Shown here one piece after another: positions 62,655 to 64,000 of a stretch of DNA of 64,000 nucleotides (within the stretch, counting starts at the first letter, position 1; each line of letters starts with the position of its first letter). The stretch spans positions 329,884 to 393,883 of the forward strand of contig NZ_JAKZKV010000004.1 of NCBI RefSeq assembly GCF_022808675.1. Reading direction: 5' to 3'. A program made the translations under genes and the position numbers. The notes under the pieces were generated by a model. That model did no database searches. It was not told the origin of the DNA and saw nothing but the letters and a program-made list of their open reading frames with translations. The stretch comes from Parabacteroides sp. FAFU027 (GTDB lineage: Bacteria > Bacteroidota > Bacteroidia > Bacteroidales > UBA7332).

Positions 62655-62861
62655 CCCGTCCCACCGGATATGAAGCCGTAGAAAAATGATGTGCTGTCGG
62701 GGCGAGATCGGTGATCCGCCTCTTGGTTGTTATAAGCATTTGAAATGCGAAAATAGATATATATTTGTTGTCGGATCACAGATCCTTATAGTACTAAAAA
62801 GCGAGATTGCAAATCTCGCTAACGCACACCGCTGTTCTATGGTATATCCGGGAGGACTGGG
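62655..62861. repeat. Intergenic repeat type 2, copy C2
   Basis: Identical to the copy at the window end over the whole visible length (offset 1139). It has the same end motifs and hairpins as C1. Its right end runs up to three bases before the ATG of the small gene at 62864, so that gene's leader lies in the repeat. Confidence 0.88.
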
Positions 62862-62863
62862 GT

Positions 62864-63079
62864 ATGCAAGTTAATGGAGTTAAACCGAACTCTGCACACT
62901 TCATTACAGGTATACCTAATGAAAATAAAATAAATGGTACAACAAGTGGTGGCGCAACAATAAATCCGAATGGTTCAATAACAGTTCCCGTTACTTTTAA
63001 AGGACAAACTAAAGTCGTAACTATTATCTTTACTAATGGGAATATTAGCGTTGGCAGTGTAACAAACAATGTAAAATGA
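62864..63079 (+). CDS. Small protein of unknown function, first of an overlapping pair
   Basis: A 71-residue open frame that begins directly after repeat C2 (MQVNGVKPNSAHFITG). It contains a Gly/Thr-rich middle (NGTTSGGATINPNGSITV) and a beta-type end (KVVTIIFTNGNISVGS). An in-frame TTG at 62807 would extend it into the repeat, which is unlikely to be real coding sequence. The style is that of the C-terminal tip of a larger secreted or polymorphic toxin protein, but no delivery or core domain is visible upstream. The stop overlaps the next start (ATGA). It may be a displaced toxin tip, a remnant or a real small protein. I do not recognise a family. Confidence 0.5.
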   Translation: MQVNGVKPNSAHFITGIPNENKINGTTSGGATINPNGSITVPVTFKGQTKVVTIIFTNGNISVGSVTNNVK

Positions 63080-63540
63080 TGAAAGCAAGAGTTTTAATAC
63101 TTTGTATAATGTTCTTTAGTCTTTGCTTTTCCCAAACTAAGAATAAAGAGAATTTGATAGATGGACAAATAAATAAGATTGATTGGACTTCATTTCAAGT
63201 TTCAACTAATTATTTTGTTCAGATAGCACTGAATGATTCTTTAATCAACAAACTCGGGTATAATGATTCAATTTTGATATGTAAGTTATTCAATCATTTG
63301 TCTATAAATAGCAAAACTGTGACTATCCATGTTTTACTTACACATATTTTTGAACCGCAAAATGGCTCATTTTCTTGTAGTTATAATGCCGAAGGGAGTA
63401 TTATAAATTATTGTTACAACAACCTTAAATGGAGGTATGATTTAAAGGCAAAAAGATATGTGATAAATAAAAATGAAATAAGAAGTATAAGATCATACTG
63501 GAAAAAGGTAATCAATAATAACTTTAAAATTGAACATTGA
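63076..63540 (+). CDS. Secreted or periplasmic protein of unknown function, second of an overlapping pair
   Basis: A 154-residue protein with a clear signal peptide (MMKARVLILCIMFFSLCFSQ, cleavage near residue 20). The mature part is beta/alpha mixed and rich in Asn, Ser and Lys (NKLGYNDSILICKLFNHL, FEPQNGSFSCSYNAEGS), ending in a basic helix (IRSIRSYWKKVINNNFK). The codon usage is more AT-rich than in the CAZyme genes, which suggests a different origin. The start overlaps the stop of the previous gene by four bases, so the two are co-translated. The order and overlap resemble a toxin-immunity pair, with this as the immunity protein, but no homologue is recognised. Confidence 0.65.
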   Translation: MMKARVLILCIMFFSLCFSQTKNKENLIDGQINKIDWTSFQVSTNYFVQIALNDSLINKLGYNDSILICKLFNHLSINSKTVTIHVLLTHIFEPQNGSFSCSYNAEGSIINYCYNNLKWRYDLKAKRYVINKNEIRSIRSYWKKVINNNFKIEH

Positions 63541-63793
63541 AAATCAAGATACAATCTCTGTTGAAGGATCTCCCGTTGCCCCTCTTCGCGCGAGTCTAAT
63601 TAATCGCAGTCTGTATCTGGTTCAATGTCTGAGCGCAGCGGGGACTTGGACCTAAAATCAGGGCAGTCTCCGACTGAAATAGGCGAAGTATCAGATTGAT
63701 GCGGTGGGTATAATCGTGTACCTGCTGCCTCAATTCTTAGTAACGGCTGATGTGTGAGGTTTTAACGACTTCATCTCCACGATGAATATCGCT
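63541..63793. other. Gap before last repeat copy
   Basis: No convincing gene. It has a short open stretch reading SERSGDLDLKSGQSPTEIGE (about 63626-63697) without a start codon. I see no terminator. Confidence 0.4.
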
Positions 63794-64000
63794 CCCGTCC
63801 CACCGGATATGAAGCCGTAGAAAAATGATGTGCTGTCGGGGCGAGATCGGTGATCCGCCTCTTGGTTGTTATAAGCATTTGAAATGCGAAAATAGATATA
63901 TATTTGTTGTCGGATCACAGATCCTTATAGTACTAAAAAGCGAGATTGCAAATCTCGCTAACGCACACCGCTGTTCTATGGTATATCCGGGAGGACTGGG
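63794..64000. repeat. Intergenic repeat type 2, copy C3, running to window end
   Basis: Identical to 62655-62861 as far as the window goes. It may continue past the end. With C2 it brackets the overlapping small gene pair. Confidence 0.88.

Noticed and set aside
62591..62779. 62-codon minus-strand frame, repeated at 63730-63918
   Set aside because: Both lie mainly in the type 2 repeat and share only the repeat-coded part; the hairpin-rich sequence explains the open frame better than a protein.
62686..62874. 62-codon plus-strand frame ending after repeat C2
   Set aside because: Nearly all of it is repeat sequence and its end runs out of frame into the 62864 gene; judged spurious.
62408..64000. 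Possible CRISPR array
   Set aside because: The repeats are about 206 bases, irregularly spaced and have inverted ends; no short repeats with even spacers and no cas genes.

Overview
The window is a stretch of a Bacteroidota chromosome, most likely an anaerobic, plant-fibre-degrading Bacteroidales in or near the Paludibacter group. This rests on the gene content (GH43/CBM6, GH97, GH67/GH115, NPCBM-GH27), on several type IX secretion (T9SS) C-terminal sorting domains, on TAnnTTTG-type promoter matches and on AT-rich leaders without clear Shine-Dalgarno sites. Every convincing gene is on the + strand. About 61 kb is one CAZyme and esterase island, and no SusC/SusD pair, transporter, sensor or regulator falls inside the window.

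Layout. 1-12.1 kb: 5'-truncated GH115 and GH67 alpha-glucuronidases, GH27, GH29, a GH10 endoxylanase, a gene remnant and a second GH27. 12.3-22.5 kb: a multimodular esterase (esterase, SwmB-like repeats, CBM6, T9SS tail), GH97, GH3 with PA14, and a GH2 beta-galactosidase. 22.5-29.3 kb: a tandem array of four GH43-CBM6 enzymes closed by a strong hairpin. 29.6-41.6 kb: GH31, a double CE1 esterase, a fifth GH43 and five more esterases, closed by a terminator. 41.8-55.0 kb: GH95, a giant GH5-GH43 fusion, a small lipoprotein, two further GH43 enzymes, a type B carboxylesterase and a DUF3237 protein. 55.2-62.2 kb: a third GH27, two small secreted proteins with binding-type folds and T9SS-like tails, and a GH5-ricin enzyme. 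58.1-64 kb is also rich in intergenic repeats. The last 1.2 kb holds two overlapping small genes of unknown function between identical 206-207 bp repeat copies.

How the genes work together (inference from family knowledge). GH10 and GH5 can cut a xylan backbone. GH67 and GH115 remove (methyl)glucuronic acid, the GH43 series removes arabinose and xylose, GH3 finishes xylo-oligosaccharides, and GH31, GH95, GH97, GH27, GH2 and GH29 remove xylose, galactose (D or L) and fucose caps. The esterases remove acetyl and feruloyl groups. This set resembles what is known for highly decorated glucuronoarabinoxylan, such as cereal-bran xylan, more than for simple wood xylan. T9SS tails occur mainly on the GH5 enzymes, two esterases and the small binding-type proteins, whereas most exo-enzymes have only a signal peptide. 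This suggests extracellular first cuts and periplasmic completion.
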